From: an uncultured Alphaproteobacteria bacterium
GTDB taxonomy: Bacteria > Pseudomonadota > Alphaproteobacteria > HIMB59 > GCA-002718135
Assembly (NCBI GenBank): GCA_902597015.1
Contig: CACJWQ010000005.1
Span: forward strand, 1 to 64,000
Direction of reading: 5' to 3'
DNA: 64,000 bases
Shown in pieces: positions 1 to 7,908 of this stretch. The translations under genes were made by a program, and so were the position numbers. The notes under the pieces were generated by a model that was not told the DNA's origin, did no database searches, and saw nothing but the letters and a program-made list of their open reading frames with translations. Position 1 is the first letter of the stretch, and every line of letters starts with the position of its first letter.

Positions 1-102
1 ATGATCAAGTTTAGTTTCATCAGTTATGTTTTTCTGTTTAATAATTAATATAGAAACTTTATCTACAAGTTCGCCAAGCGATATAGGGGTATTAATAAGC
101 AT
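1..102 (-). CDS. DUF6165 family protein, N-terminal fragment
   Basis: This is the first 34 codons of a protein that runs off the left edge, reading M-L-I-N-T-P-I-S-L-G-E-L-V-D-K. The PISLGELVDKVSIL start followed by a T-D-E-T-K-L pattern resembles the N-terminus of the DUF6165 family, which is often found among glycosyltransferase and surface-polysaccharide genes; its biochemical role is unknown. The ATG shares one base with the stop codon of the upstream cupin gene (TAATG), so the two are probably translationally coupled. Family assignment is from a short N-terminal match only, so it is moderate in confidence. Confidence 0.6.
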   Translation of the reverse strand, partial: MLINTPISLGELVDKVSILIIKQKNITDETKLDH

Positions 103-446
103 TAAATTCTTTCATAAATATCTTCGTATCTTTTAATATCATTTTCATCAAGATTATCACCGTACCACATTTCTATAATAACTAAATCACGATCTTTTCT
201 ATTAGCCATTCTATGAATTGCCCCTTTAGGAATAAAAATGTTTTCATTTTCTTTTAAATTAATTACTTTTTTGTCAATTGTGACTTCAGCTTCACCTTCT
301 GCTACAATCCAATGCTCGGATCTATGTTCATGACTTTGAAGTGATAAAACTCCCCCTGGTTTAACAAAAATTTTTTTTACTAGGAAATTTTTACCCGACT
401 TTAGTATCTCAAATGATCCCCAAGGTTTTTCTGTGATAGAATTCAT
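102..446 (-). CDS. Mannose-6-phosphate isomerase type II-like cupin
   Basis: A 114-residue single-domain cupin resembling the C-terminal isomerase half of bifunctional mannose-1-phosphate guanylyltransferase/phosphomannose isomerase proteins. The N-terminal KPWGSFEIL and the central SHEHRSEHW give the metal-binding cupin motif 1 (about residues 38-45), and IFIPKGAIHRM near residue 70 gives motif 2. The family interconverts mannose 6-phosphate and fructose 6-phosphate, feeding GDP-mannose for surface sugars. The nucleotidyltransferase half is absent, so it is either a stand-alone isomerase or a related sugar-binding cupin. It overlaps the downstream DUF6165 gene by one base and is divergent from rpe across a 38-base AT-rich gap. 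Confidence 0.75.
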   Translation of the reverse strand: MNSITEKPWGSFEILKSGKNFLVKKIFVKPGGVLSLQSHEHRSEHWIVAEGEAEVTIDKKVINLKENENIFIPKGAIHRMANRKDRDLVIIEMWYGDNLDENDIKRYEDIYERI

Positions 447-484
447 TATGAATGTTTATTTATATATTATATATCTCTTTTTAA

Positions 485-1132
485 ATGATAAAAATATCAC
501 CATCAATATTATCAGCGGATATTCTTAAATTAGAACAAGAGGTTAGGTCTTTAGATCTAAATGGTGCTGATTATATTCATGTAGACATCATGGATGGCCA
601 CTATGTCCCCAATATTACATTTGGACCAAATATTGTTAAATCGTTAAGAAAGGTTACCTCTAAAATTTTAGATGTGCATCTCATGATTAAACCGGTAAAG
701 AAATATATTAATGAATTTATAGAAGCTGGCTCAGATATCATTACTTTTCATCCTGAGGCTGATGATAACCCAGAAGAAATTATTAAAATGATAAATGATG
801 CTGAACTTAAAGCAGGAATAGCCATTCACCCTAAGGTAAATATTGCAGATATTGATCATTTATTTAGTAAAGTGCAACAAATTATAGTTATGACAGTCAC
901 ACCTGGTTTTGGTGGTCAAAAATTTATGCATGAGCAAGTGCAAAAAATTAAAGATTTAGATGAAATTAGAAAAAATAATAATTATAACTATGAGATAGCT
1001 GTTGATGGTGGTGTAAATAATAAAAATGCAAAAATATGTAAAGATAATGGAGCTGATGTGTTAGCGGTAGGATCTTATTTATTATCTCAAAATCAAAACA
1101 ACTATTATGAAATTATAAATTCTTTAAAATAA
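485..1132 (+). CDS. rpe: Ribulose-phosphate 3-epimerase
   Basis: A 215-residue TIM-barrel epimerase that interconverts ribulose 5-phosphate and xylulose 5-phosphate in the pentose phosphate pathway. The N-terminal ISPSILSAD, the HVDIMDGHYVPN metal and substrate motif (residues 32-43), DVHLMI near residue 64, VTPGFGGQKF near 138 and the VDGGVN phosphate-binding segment near 173 are all present and in family order. Length is normal. No Shine-Dalgarno sequence is visible before the ATG, which lies close to the divergent cupin gene, so a leaderless or very short leader transcript is possible. The stop codon overlaps the LysR start by one base (TAATG). Confidence 0.97.
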   Translation: MIKISPSILSADILKLEQEVRSLDLNGADYIHVDIMDGHYVPNITFGPNIVKSLRKVTSKILDVHLMIKPVKKYINEFIEAGSDIITFHPEADDNPEEIIKMINDAELKAGIAIHPKVNIADIDHLFSKVQQIIVMTVTPGFGGQKFMHEQVQKIKDLDEIRKNNNYNYEIAVDGGVNNKNAKICKDNGADVLAVGSYLLSQNQNNYYEIINSLK

Positions 1133-2019
1133 TGGACTGGGATAAATTAAAATCATTTTACGAAATTGCAATTTCAAGAAGTATTTCTAAGGCAAGTGCT
1201 AAACTAAATATCAGTCAATCTGCGCTTAGTAGACAAATACAAGATCTTGAATACGATTTAAAGACACCTTTGTTTATAAGACATCAAAAAGGTGTAAGGT
1301 TAACAGAGCAAGGTGAAAATTTATTTAATACTGTAAATCAAATAAATTTTTCAATTTCTGATTTTGAAAAAAAATTATTAGATAAAAAAACTAAACCAGT
1401 AGGAAAATTAACTGTAAGCACAACTGTTGGTTTTGGATCTGCGTGGTTAACACCAAGAATAACTAAATTTGTTAATCAATATCCAGAGATAGATGTAAAT
1501 TTAATTATGAGTGATGAAGAAGTTGATTTATCTGCAAGAGTTGCTGATGTTGCAGTTAGAGTAAAGAAACCAACACAGGCAAATTTAATTTTTAAAAAAT
1601 TTGTTAATTTTCATAACCACATTTACGGATCTTCAGATTATTTACAAAAAAGTGGAATACCAAGAAATGTTAATGATTTAGATAAACATGATTTAATTTG
1701 CTTTGGAGCTGGATTGCCTTCTCCTGTTTCTAATATTGATTGGATATTAAAAATTGGTAAAGAAGGAACAAAAAGAAGACCTAAATTTAGAGTAAATAGT
1801 ATTTACGCGATGTCACTTGCAATTGAAAAAGGTGGGGGTTTAGCATCTTTACCTGATTACATGGTTGCAGACAAACCTCAGCTTGTACGTGTTCTACCAA
1901 ACTTAGAAGGTCCATCATATCAAACATACTTTGTTTATTCTGAATCTTTTAAAAACGATAGAAGACTTGAAGTTTTTAGGGATTTTTTATTTAATGAAGC
2001 TAAAGATTGGCATTATTAG
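1132..2019 (+). CDS. LysR-family transcriptional regulator
   Basis: A 295-residue LysR-type regulator. The winged helix-turn-helix covers residues 1-60: W-D-K-L-K-S-F-Y-E-I-A, then SISKASAKLNISQSALSRQI and the LxxxLxxPLFxR wing with LTEQGE. A co-inducer-binding domain of the periplasmic-binding-protein fold follows (about 90-290, opening with GKLTVSTTVGFGSAWLTP). It is translationally coupled to rpe by a one-base overlap, an unusual arrangement because LysR genes are more often divergent from their targets. The ligand and regulon cannot be read from the sequence. The nearest candidate targets are rpe itself and the divergent cupin operon. Confidence 0.95.
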   Translation: MDWDKLKSFYEIAISRSISKASAKLNISQSALSRQIQDLEYDLKTPLFIRHQKGVRLTEQGENLFNTVNQINFSISDFEKKLLDKKTKPVGKLTVSTTVGFGSAWLTPRITKFVNQYPEIDVNLIMSDEEVDLSARVADVAVRVKKPTQANLIFKKFVNFHNHIYGSSDYLQKSGIPRNVNDLDKHDLICFGAGLPSPVSNIDWILKIGKEGTKRRPKFRVNSIYAMSLAIEKGGGLASLPDYMVADKPQLVRVLPNLEGPSYQTYFVYSESFKNDRRLEVFRDFLFNEAKDWHY

Positions 2020-2061
2020 TCTTTGACTTAATTTTTTATTTTTGTATACCCTATCTACATT

Positions 2062-2145
2062 ATGGGATATCCAAAAAAACATAGAGGTAGACGTAAAAGA
2101 GGTTCTAAATATAGAAGAAACAAAAAGCGTCAAAAGAAGAAATAA
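2062..2145 (+). CDS. 27-residue arginine/lysine-rich microprotein (putative)
   Basis: A short open frame from ATG at 2062 to TAA at 2143-2145, lying in the 177-base gap between the LysR gene and the SbmA-like gene. Of 27 residues, 16 are Lys or Arg, one is His and none is acidic or aliphatic; it begins MGYPKKHRGRRKRG and ends KRQKKK. Such a composition suggests an RNA- or ribosome-binding peptide. There is a loose resemblance to ribosomal protein bTHX (Met-Gly start, R-G-S/T-x-K/G-Y-R and a lysine tail), but I cannot assign it. No clear ribosome binding site is visible. An A/T-rich imperfect stem (2132-2139 with 2059-like CTTCTTTT at 2159-2166) follows. Use of Gly, Pro and Tyr codons in a sensible order argues against random AT-rich noise. 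Confidence 0.55.
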   Translation: MGYPKKHRGRRKRGSKYRRNKKRQKKK

Positions 2146-2196
2146 TTAATAGTTTCAGCTTCTTTTTTAAATAATAATTCATTCTATATATAATAA

Positions 2197-3198
2197 ATGT
2201 TTAAATTTTTTACTGAACCAAAATGGTACATCTGGGCCTATGTAGGCTCTGTAGTCATTCTTACTTCTATATGGGTTCAAGTTCAAATCGATGTACAAAT
2301 AAATGAATGGTTTGGTGAATTTTATGACATGATCCAAAAAGCACTTGGGACACCTAATGCTATAACTATGCAAGAATATATGGGTGCTTTATTTAGTTTT
2401 GCTCAACTTGCTGCAATTTCAATTGCTTTAGGACTAGCAATTTCATTCCTAACTTCGCATTTTCTTTTTAGATGGAGAACAGCAATGGTTGAGTGGTACC
2501 ATAGCGTTTATGATCAAGCGAGAACTATCGAAGGTGCAAGTCAAAGGGTTCAAGAAGATACCATAAAGTTTAGTAGAATTATGGAAGGTCTTGGTACGAG
2601 CTTAATTGAGTCAGTTCTTGTACTAGTAGAGTTCTTCCCCCTCTTAATGACTTTATCAGTAGGTATACCAATTTTATGGTTTGGTGATTGGCAATACGGT
2701 TTAGTATCTGGAGCATTTATATGGGCTGTCGGTGGTACAATTTTAATGATTGTATTAGCATGGTTACTAAGATTAGTTGGCATTGAGTATGATCTTCAAA
2801 AAAAAGAAGCTGCTTATAGAAAAATTCTAGTTATCGCTGAAGATGATGGAAGTATTAGACCTAAATCTTTAGAAGAACTTTTTCAAGGTGTTAGAGAAAT
2901 ACACTTCAAGAGTTATTTGTATTATCTCTATTTTAGTATTGGAAGATTAGCTTATCTACAAGCTAATGTACTTGCAGCGTATATATTTTTAGCACCAGCA
3001 ATTGTTGCAGGTGTCATGACACTAGGAGTTATGCAACAAATTATAAGAGCTTTTGGAAGAGTAGAAGGTTCACTTCAATATTTATTCAGAGCATGGCCTA
3101 CAATTATAGAACTTGCTAGTGTCTATAAAAGATTAAGAGAATTTGAGAATAAAATAGAAAAAAACATTCAGGATGAAAAAACTGGTATAGTACGTTAG
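2197..3198 (+). CDS. SbmA/BacA-like peptide transporter
   Basis: A 333-residue inner-membrane protein of the SbmA/BacA-like family, which imports peptides and peptide-like antibiotics using the proton gradient. Recognisable elements are FTEPKWYIWAYVG at the start, several hydrophobic segments (about residues 12-32, 64-86, 142-165, 170-195 and 245-280), the FRWRTAMVEWYH motif near residue 90, the E-G-A-S-Q-R-V-Q-E-D-T motif near 111 and the C-terminal RAFGRVEGSLQYLFRAWPTI. Members near 330 residues are the short, BacA-like form. In rhizobia BacA protects against host peptides; the role here is unknown. The 3' end overlaps fxsA by one base. Confidence 0.9.
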   Translation: MFKFFTEPKWYIWAYVGSVVILTSIWVQVQIDVQINEWFGEFYDMIQKALGTPNAITMQEYMGALFSFAQLAAISIALGLAISFLTSHFLFRWRTAMVEWYHSVYDQARTIEGASQRVQEDTIKFSRIMEGLGTSLIESVLVLVEFFPLLMTLSVGIPILWFGDWQYGLVSGAFIWAVGGTILMIVLAWLLRLVGIEYDLQKKEAAYRKILVIAEDDGSIRPKSLEELFQGVREIHFKSYLYYLYFSIGRLAYLQANVLAAYIFLAPAIVAGVMTLGVMQQIIRAFGRVEGSLQYLFRAWPTIIELASVYKRLREFENKIEKNIQDEKTGIVR

Positions 3199-3557
3199 TG
3201 ATTTTTCTAGCGTTTATTATTATTCCAATAATAGAAATAAGCATTTTTATAACAATTGGTTCCAATATTGGAATTTTAAATACTATCGCAATCATACTAA
3301 CTACTGCTTTAGTTGGAATATTTCTTGTTCGAAGACAAGGAATAAAATTATTATTTGATGCACAACGAAATTTATCACAAGGAGTAATGCCTACTGAAGA
3401 AATAAAGGGGGGTATTTTCTTGTTAATTTCGGGATTACTATTAATTACTCCTGGTTTCTTTACTGATTGTATTGGTTTTGCTGTCTTCTTAAAACCTGTT
3501 CAAAATTTAATTGCTAATCAAGCCAAAAAATATTTTAACTCACGTATTCGCTATTAG
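3198..3557 (+). CDS. fxsA: FxsA family membrane protein
   Basis: A 119-residue FxsA-family inner-membrane protein. It shows the usual pattern of an N-terminal hydrophobic pair (IIIPIIEISIFITIG and IGILNTIAIILTTALVG), the basic GIFLVRRQG turn near residue 41, and a third hydrophobic segment ending LLITPGFFTDCIGF near 85. In E. coli FxsA relieves phage T7 exclusion by F plasmid PifA, but its ordinary role is unclear. Translation starts at a GTG that overlaps the TAG of the SbmA-like gene, so the two are coupled. The last 18 bases overlap the end of the convergent DapA-family gene. Confidence 0.9.
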   Translation: MIFLAFIIIPIIEISIFITIGSNIGILNTIAIILTTALVGIFLVRRQGIKLLFDAQRNLSQGVMPTEEIKGGIFLLISGLLLITPGFFTDCIGFAVFLKPVQNLIANQAKKYFNSRIRY

Positions 3558-4469
3558 CGGGTCAATTTTTTTTATTAATTCTTTTAATATTAATACTAAT
3601 TTTTGATTTGCAGGATCTTCAATTTTTTTAAGTGGAGGTAAAACAATATTCCAATCAGGAATATTATCAACAATTGAAAAATATGCTTTCATTAAACTTA
3701 TTGGTTCATGTGAAGTAATAACTTGGCGAATTTGCTGCAGTAGATTTTGTAAATCGGCAAAATTTTTAATGCTATTCTCATTTTTATGATTTTTTAATAT
3801 GAAGCTGAGTAATTTACCACATACATTAGTGCCAGCTGTAATTGCTCCAGCCCCTCCTCGCTTACATATATTTAAAGCTAAACTATCATGACCACAAAAT
3901 ACTGCAAAATCATTAAAATATTTTATAACTTTCATCATTCTATCACTGTCCCCGCTTGAGTCCTTTAATCCCACGACGTTATTCGGATAAAGTTTTAATA
4001 AAATTTCAATCATCTTAAAATCAATTGATACGTAAGAATTTTGAGGGATATGATACAAAACATATTGTAAATCACTCTCACCTACTCTTTCAATAATATT
4101 TCGATAATAATTTATGACACCTTCATTTGTAACATTCTTATAATAAAAAGGAGGAAGTAAAAGAACAGCTCTTACTTTGTGACTAGCAGCATGTTTAGTC
4201 ATATCAATTGCTTCATTCAAAGATGAAGATCCTGTTCCAGGCATAAGAATTTTAGGATCGATACGATTTGATACTAAAAAATCTAGATGATCTTTTTTTT
4301 CTTGAACGGAAAAACTATTTGCTTCTCCAGTAGTACCAAATATTGCAAGGCCATCATGACCTTGTCTCATTAAATATTGGCAATGACGAAGATAGAGATC
4401 TTTATTAATTGATAAATCATTTTTTACAGGTGTTAGTGCGGCGCTAAAAACCCCAGATATTTTATGCAT
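3540..4469 (-). CDS. DapA/N-acetylneuraminate lyase family aldolase
   Basis: A 309-residue class I aldolase of the DapA family (TIM barrel, Schiff-base lysine). GIFGTTGEANS near residue 43 is the pyruvate-binding motif, YHIPQNS near 137 holds the catalytic tyrosine, and GLKDSSGD near 166 holds the Schiff-base lysine. Canonical dihydrodipicolinate synthase usually has YNVP at the tyrosine position and a following arginine contact; YHIP with no obvious partner arginine suggests another 2-oxo-acid lyase (for example a keto-deoxy sugar acid aldolase) rather than lysine biosynthesis. It is the last gene of the minus-strand run starting at gpsA, overlaps uppP by 8 bases and overlaps convergent fxsA by 18. 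Confidence 0.85.
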   Translation of the reverse strand: MHKISGVFSAALTPVKNDLSINKDLYLRHCQYLMRQGHDGLAIFGTTGEANSFSVQEKKDHLDFLVSNRIDPKILMPGTGSSSLNEAIDMTKHAASHKVRAVLLLPPFYYKNVTNEGVINYYRNIIERVGESDLQYVLYHIPQNSYVSIDFKMIEILLKLYPNNVVGLKDSSGDSDRMMKVIKYFNDFAVFCGHDSLALNICKRGGAGAITAGTNVCGKLLSFILKNHKNENSIKNFADLQNLLQQIRQVITSHEPISLMKAYFSIVDNIPDWNIVLPPLKKIEDPANQKLVLILKELIKKIDPLIANT

Positions 4470-5247
4470 AAAAATACAATAAGATAAATCCTAGTAAAAC
4501 TCTATAAATAATAAAAATATTAAAGGTTGAACTTTGTATTATTCGCATCATGATGTTAATTGACACTAGAGCAGTAATACACGCAACTATTGCTGCAAAT
4601 AAAGATTGGTATAAATTAATATTAATCTCAGAACTACTTATAAAGTCTAAACTTGTTAAAACTAAAGATGCTAAAATAATGGGAATAGATAAAAGCATAG
4701 AAAAAATGGCTGCAGATGATCTATCAAATCCTAAAAAACGCGCTCCAGTAATTGTAACACCTGCTCTACTTGCCCCAGGTATAAAAGCTAAAACTTGAAA
4801 CATACCTATAATAAAGGCCTGCACATAACTCATATCCTTCCAAGAAGATATTTTCATTTTAAAATGATCTGCTACAAATAATAGAGCAGCAAAAACAACA
4901 CTTGTGACTGCAACAACTTTAATATCGCGAAAATATAATTGAACAAATTCAAAAATAAAAAATCCAACTATTACAGCAGGTATTGTTGCAATAATAATTT
5001 TAATTAAGTTATCATTGTTAGAAAGCTGAAAGGAGAAAAAACTCTTAATTAATATTGATATATGAGATCGTAGATAAATTATAACTGCTAATAATGTTCC
5101 AACATGAACGGCAACATCAGTAAAAAGACCTTGATCTTGCCAACTGGTTAATTGTGATACAAGAACTAAATGCCCAGAAGAACTAATTGGCAAAAATTCA
5201 GTAAATCCTTGGACAATACCAATAATAAAATATTGAAGTTCAAACAT
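4462..5247 (-). CDS. uppP: Undecaprenyl-diphosphatase
   Basis: A 261-residue polytopic membrane phosphatase of the BacA/UppP family, which removes a phosphate from undecaprenyl pyrophosphate to recycle the lipid carrier for peptidoglycan and surface polysaccharides. Both signature motifs are intact: IVQGFTEFLPISSSGHLVL (about residues 11-29) with the catalytic Glu, Ser and His, and the second repeat PGASRAGVTITGARFLGFDR (about 157-176). Around eight transmembrane helices are evident and the length is normal. The start codon shares one base with the exonuclease stop (TAATG). It supplies the carrier used by MraY and MurG, encoded 45 kb away. Confidence 0.96.
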   Translation of the reverse strand: MFELQYFIIGIVQGFTEFLPISSSGHLVLVSQLTSWQDQGLFTDVAVHVGTLLAVIIYLRSHISILIKSFFSFQLSNNDNLIKIIIATIPAVIVGFFIFEFVQLYFRDIKVVAVTSVVFAALLFVADHFKMKISSWKDMSYVQAFIIGMFQVLAFIPGASRAGVTITGARFLGFDRSSAAIFSMLLSIPIILASLVLTSLDFISSSEININLYQSLFAAIVACITALVSINIMMRIIQSSTFNIFIIYRVLLGFILLYFYA

Positions 5248-6758
5248 TAACCAAAGATTATTTTGCTCAATTCTTTACCACTTGGAAGGGGCTCAGCATT
5301 TTTATTAGAAAAATATTTCTCCATAAAATTTAAATAAACATTGTAATCTTTTAAAATTTGCATTTTTTGATCTTTATTTTCATCATCACTTTCTTCCATT
5401 TTAACTAATTCCGTATCAGTTTGAGACATTGCTTCTGGTATTGTCGTAAAAGGCCTTTCCTGATTAATAACTAACCTTTCATGTAATTCCCGGTGAATCA
5501 TTTTAAAATCTTCTTTTGATAAAGTTTTTGGACTTTCATCAAATATAAGTCTTTTTAAAATAAAGTTTGCTCTTGGCTCTTTAATTGAAAGAGCAATTTT
5601 ATATTTTTCATTCCAGTCATTCTGTTCATGAAATTTAGCTATTTCTGTTGATTGTTTAAAATCAAGAAAAGCATTTGCTGCACTTTCAGGAAATACATTA
5701 TCTTGAGATTTTTCATCCTCTTTTTCAATACGTCTATCAATTTCCATAAGTTTAAACTTGTCTGCTAAATCTTTATTTTTGAATACTATTTTAGCTCTTT
5801 CATTTAGGACATCAGAACCAATCTCATCGTATGGCTCATAATTAGAAGCAATTTTACCTGGCAGAATAATTGGGTGCTGATTGGTAATAACGTATCTATT
5901 TTTTCTTTTGATCAGTTTTTTAAATTCCTCAGAATTAGCTTCTAGTAATGGTGTCGGATCATGAGCTAAATCAATTGTGTGAAACCAACCATTGTATTGA
6001 GATTCACATACCATCGACAATGCTTGAAGTTTAATTCTTCCCCCAAAACTTGTCATAAAACAAAAACCTTTATTTTTATTTATATATTCAATGGTATCTT
6101 CTTTACTCATTGTCATTTGAAGCTGATTCCAATTAGTAGTGTCTGCTTCGTTAATATATTTTGTCAGAGCAATTGATGTCTTAACATCTGAAAATGCATC
6201 GTGAGCAAATTCAACAGGCAAGTTGTTCATCTCTGCAATTTTTTCTAATTTAAAACTAGGATTACCTCTTTCAGTTATAGGTGTTTTTATACTTGATGGG
6301 TTGATGGCATATAAACCTCTCGCTAAATTTAATGTATCGCCCCTACTTTTTCTTGTTACATAAGGATAAAACATATGACTAAACAAATTGTATTCGAGAA
6401 CTGATTCATCAAACTCTATTATGTTGTGTCCTATAAAAGTAGAACTTGGATCATCTTTTTTCCATTCATCAAAAGTTTCATTAATTTTTTTCATTAATTC
6501 GTAAGATGATTGAGGCGCATCAAGTGCCTCTCTCATACCTTTAAGCGTTGTTATTAATGCACCAGGTTGAGAAATCACTGATGTTCGAGGTCTGCAGAAC
6601 TCATTCATATTTTGATTTGTTTGATTAAACTTAGAGTCAGTAACTATTGCAGCAATTTGCATTATCTGCTCCCATTTTGGAGTAGTACCAAAGGCAGTTG
6701 GATATTCTTTCTTACCTCTTCCTGATGTTTCTAAATCGTAAAATATATATTTTGACAC
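5247..6758 (-). CDS. sbcB: Exodeoxyribonuclease I
   Basis: A 503-residue protein of the exonuclease I (SbcB) family, which degrades single-stranded DNA 3' to 5'. The DEDDh catalytic set is recognisable: FYDLETSG (D8, E10), FIGHNIIEFD near residue 110 and AHDAFSDVKTSIAL near 185. GTTPKWEQIMQIAAI near residue 25 and FCRPRTSVISQPGAL are characteristic of ExoI. The start is GTG at 6758. ExoI is best known from gammaproteobacteria, so its presence in an alphaproteobacterial setting is noteworthy. It overlaps uppP by one base. Weak A/T inverted repeats lie just upstream (6761-6784), partly enclosing the AAGG that would serve as ribosome binding site. Confidence 0.92.
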   Translation of the reverse strand: MSKYIFYDLETSGRGKKEYPTAFGTTPKWEQIMQIAAIVTDSKFNQTNQNMNEFCRPRTSVISQPGALITTLKGMREALDAPQSSYELMKKINETFDEWKKDDPSSTFIGHNIIEFDESVLEYNLFSHMFYPYVTRKSRGDTLNLARGLYAINPSSIKTPITERGNPSFKLEKIAEMNNLPVEFAHDAFSDVKTSIALTKYINEADTTNWNQLQMTMSKEDTIEYINKNKGFCFMTSFGGRIKLQALSMVCESQYNGWFHTIDLAHDPTPLLEANSEEFKKLIKRKNRYVITNQHPIILPGKIASNYEPYDEIGSDVLNERAKIVFKNKDLADKFKLMEIDRRIEKEDEKSQDNVFPESAANAFLDFKQSTEIAKFHEQNDWNEKYKIALSIKEPRANFILKRLIFDESPKTLSKEDFKMIHRELHERLVINQERPFTTIPEAMSQTDTELVKMEESDDENKDQKMQILKDYNVYLNFMEKYFSNKNAEPLPSGKELSKIIFG

Positions 6759-6790
6759 TTATAAATAACCTTATTGGTATTTATAGACTA

Positions 6791-6970
6791 TTAATTATCT
6801 CTTTTGGACCAATAAAAATGATAGAAAAGAGTAGCTGCAATGGCAACAAAAAGAGAGATAAAAGCTACATAAATTATAGTTGCGATTGCCCAATAAGCTA
6901 CAGCTACTAAAAGACCAATAGCTGTTATCCCAGCCCAAAAATAGATCAGTCTTTCTAAAAATAATTGCAT
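6791..6970 (-). CDS. Small two-helix membrane protein, unknown
   Basis: A 59-residue hypothetical membrane protein. After a short amphipathic start (MQLFLERLIYF) it has two hydrophobic stretches (about residues 11-25 and 28-47) and ends in a basic tail (HFYWSKRDN). I chose the ATG at 6970; an in-frame TTG at 6988 would add six residues but abuts the sugar kinase stop. It lies 21 bases after the kinase gene and 32 bases before exonuclease I, so it is in the same transcription unit. No family is recognised. Codon spacing and membrane topology support a real gene. Confidence 0.6.
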   Translation of the reverse strand: MQLFLERLIYFWAGITAIGLLVAVAYWAIATIIYVAFISLFVAIAATLFYHFYWSKRDN

Positions 6971-6991
6971 ATTGTTTCTATTATACAATAA

Positions 6992-7906
6992 TTATAGAAG
7001 TTTATCAATTTCCTCTCTAGAAGGCATGGAATTTGCTGTTCCAATTTTCGTCGTTGATAGACCAGCTGTTGCACTGGCAAATTTAAGCGCATCTTTAATA
7101 TTTTGACCTTCGGTAAGTGCCGCAGCAAAACCAGCATTAAATGCATCGCCAGCACCAGTAGTATCAACTACTGGATTTGAAAGATTAGCTATAGGTAAAG
7201 AAAATTTTTCATCATTGTTAGCAAAAAAAGCTCCTTTTTCTCCAAGAGTAATAACGACATTTTTAATTCCTTTTTCTAACAATTGCATTGCAGCTTTTTC
7301 AGCATCCTCATGAGTTTCAACATTGTGATCAACATAAAAACTTGCTTCCGTTTCATTTGGTGTAAAATAATCAATCATAGAAAATAAAGATTCATCTATT
7401 TCAGCAGCTGGAGCAGGATTTAAAATTGTTTTTACATTTAAACTATGTGCTTTTTTTAATGCATAGGTGACGACATCCTTTGGTGCCTCTAGTTGTGTAA
7501 GAAATATACTTGAGTTTTTAATTGCCTCTTCTGCTTTATCTATATCTTCAATAGTAATTGCACCTGCTGCACCCGGAAAAACATTAATAGCATTGGCTCC
7601 AGTTCCTTCATTAACAAGTATGCCTGCAGCACCAGTCGAATGATCTTTTGAAATAATTACATTACTATAATCAACACCAGAATTTTCATAAATCTTTGTT
7701 GCCATAGAGCCAAATTGATCATCACCAATCTTAGAAATAAAAAAAGTTTTTGCACCAGCTTTGGCTGCAGCTACAGCTTGATTTGATCCTTTTCCACCAG
7801 GGCCAATAACAAAATTTTTACCAAGAATAGTTTCACCCTCTACTGGAATTTTTTCTCCAAAAAAAACAAGATCAGCAACAAAAATACCAAGAATACTAAT
7901 CGACAT
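6992..7906 (-). CDS. rbsK: Ribokinase-family sugar kinase (possible deoxyribokinase)
   Basis: A 304-residue PfkB/ribokinase-family kinase. It has the N-terminal ribokinase signature GPGGKGSNQAVAAA (about residues 34-47), ATP site VVITLGEKGAFF near 213, and the C-terminal anion-hole and catalytic-base motif DTTGAGDAFNAGF near 247. The family phosphorylates ribose or related sugars at C5. Because it is in an operon with an RbsD/FucU mutarotase, a deoxyribose-phosphate aldolase and an aldehyde dehydrogenase, 2-deoxyribose is a plausible substrate, making it a DeoK-like enzyme; ribose remains possible. That choice is inference from context, while family membership is clear. The gap to the mutarotase gene is two bases. 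Confidence 0.92.
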   Translation of the reverse strand: MSISILGIFVADLVFFGEKIPVEGETILGKNFVIGPGGKGSNQAVAAAKAGAKTFFISKIGDDQFGSMATKIYENSGVDYSNVIISKDHSTGAAGILVNEGTGANAINVFPGAAGAITIEDIDKAEEAIKNSSIFLTQLEAPKDVVTYALKKAHSLNVKTILNPAPAAEIDESLFSMIDYFTPNETEASFYVDHNVETHEDAEKAAMQLLEKGIKNVVITLGEKGAFFANNDEKFSLPIANLSNPVVDTTGAGDAFNAGFAAALTEGQNIKDALKFASATAGLSTTKIGTANSMPSREEIDKLL

Positions 7907-7908
7907 AA

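Noticed and set aside
2179..2783. Minus-strand frames across the SbmA-like gene
   Set aside because: Shadows of the transporter; composition and lack of start signals argue against coding.
4550..4798. 82-codon plus-strand frame inside uppP
   Set aside because: Antisense to a clear UppP with both signature motifs; no homology apparent.
6955..7167. 70-codon minus-strand frame in another frame of the kinase gene
   Set aside because: Out-of-frame overlap with the kinase; its end in the intergenic region is AT-rich noise.
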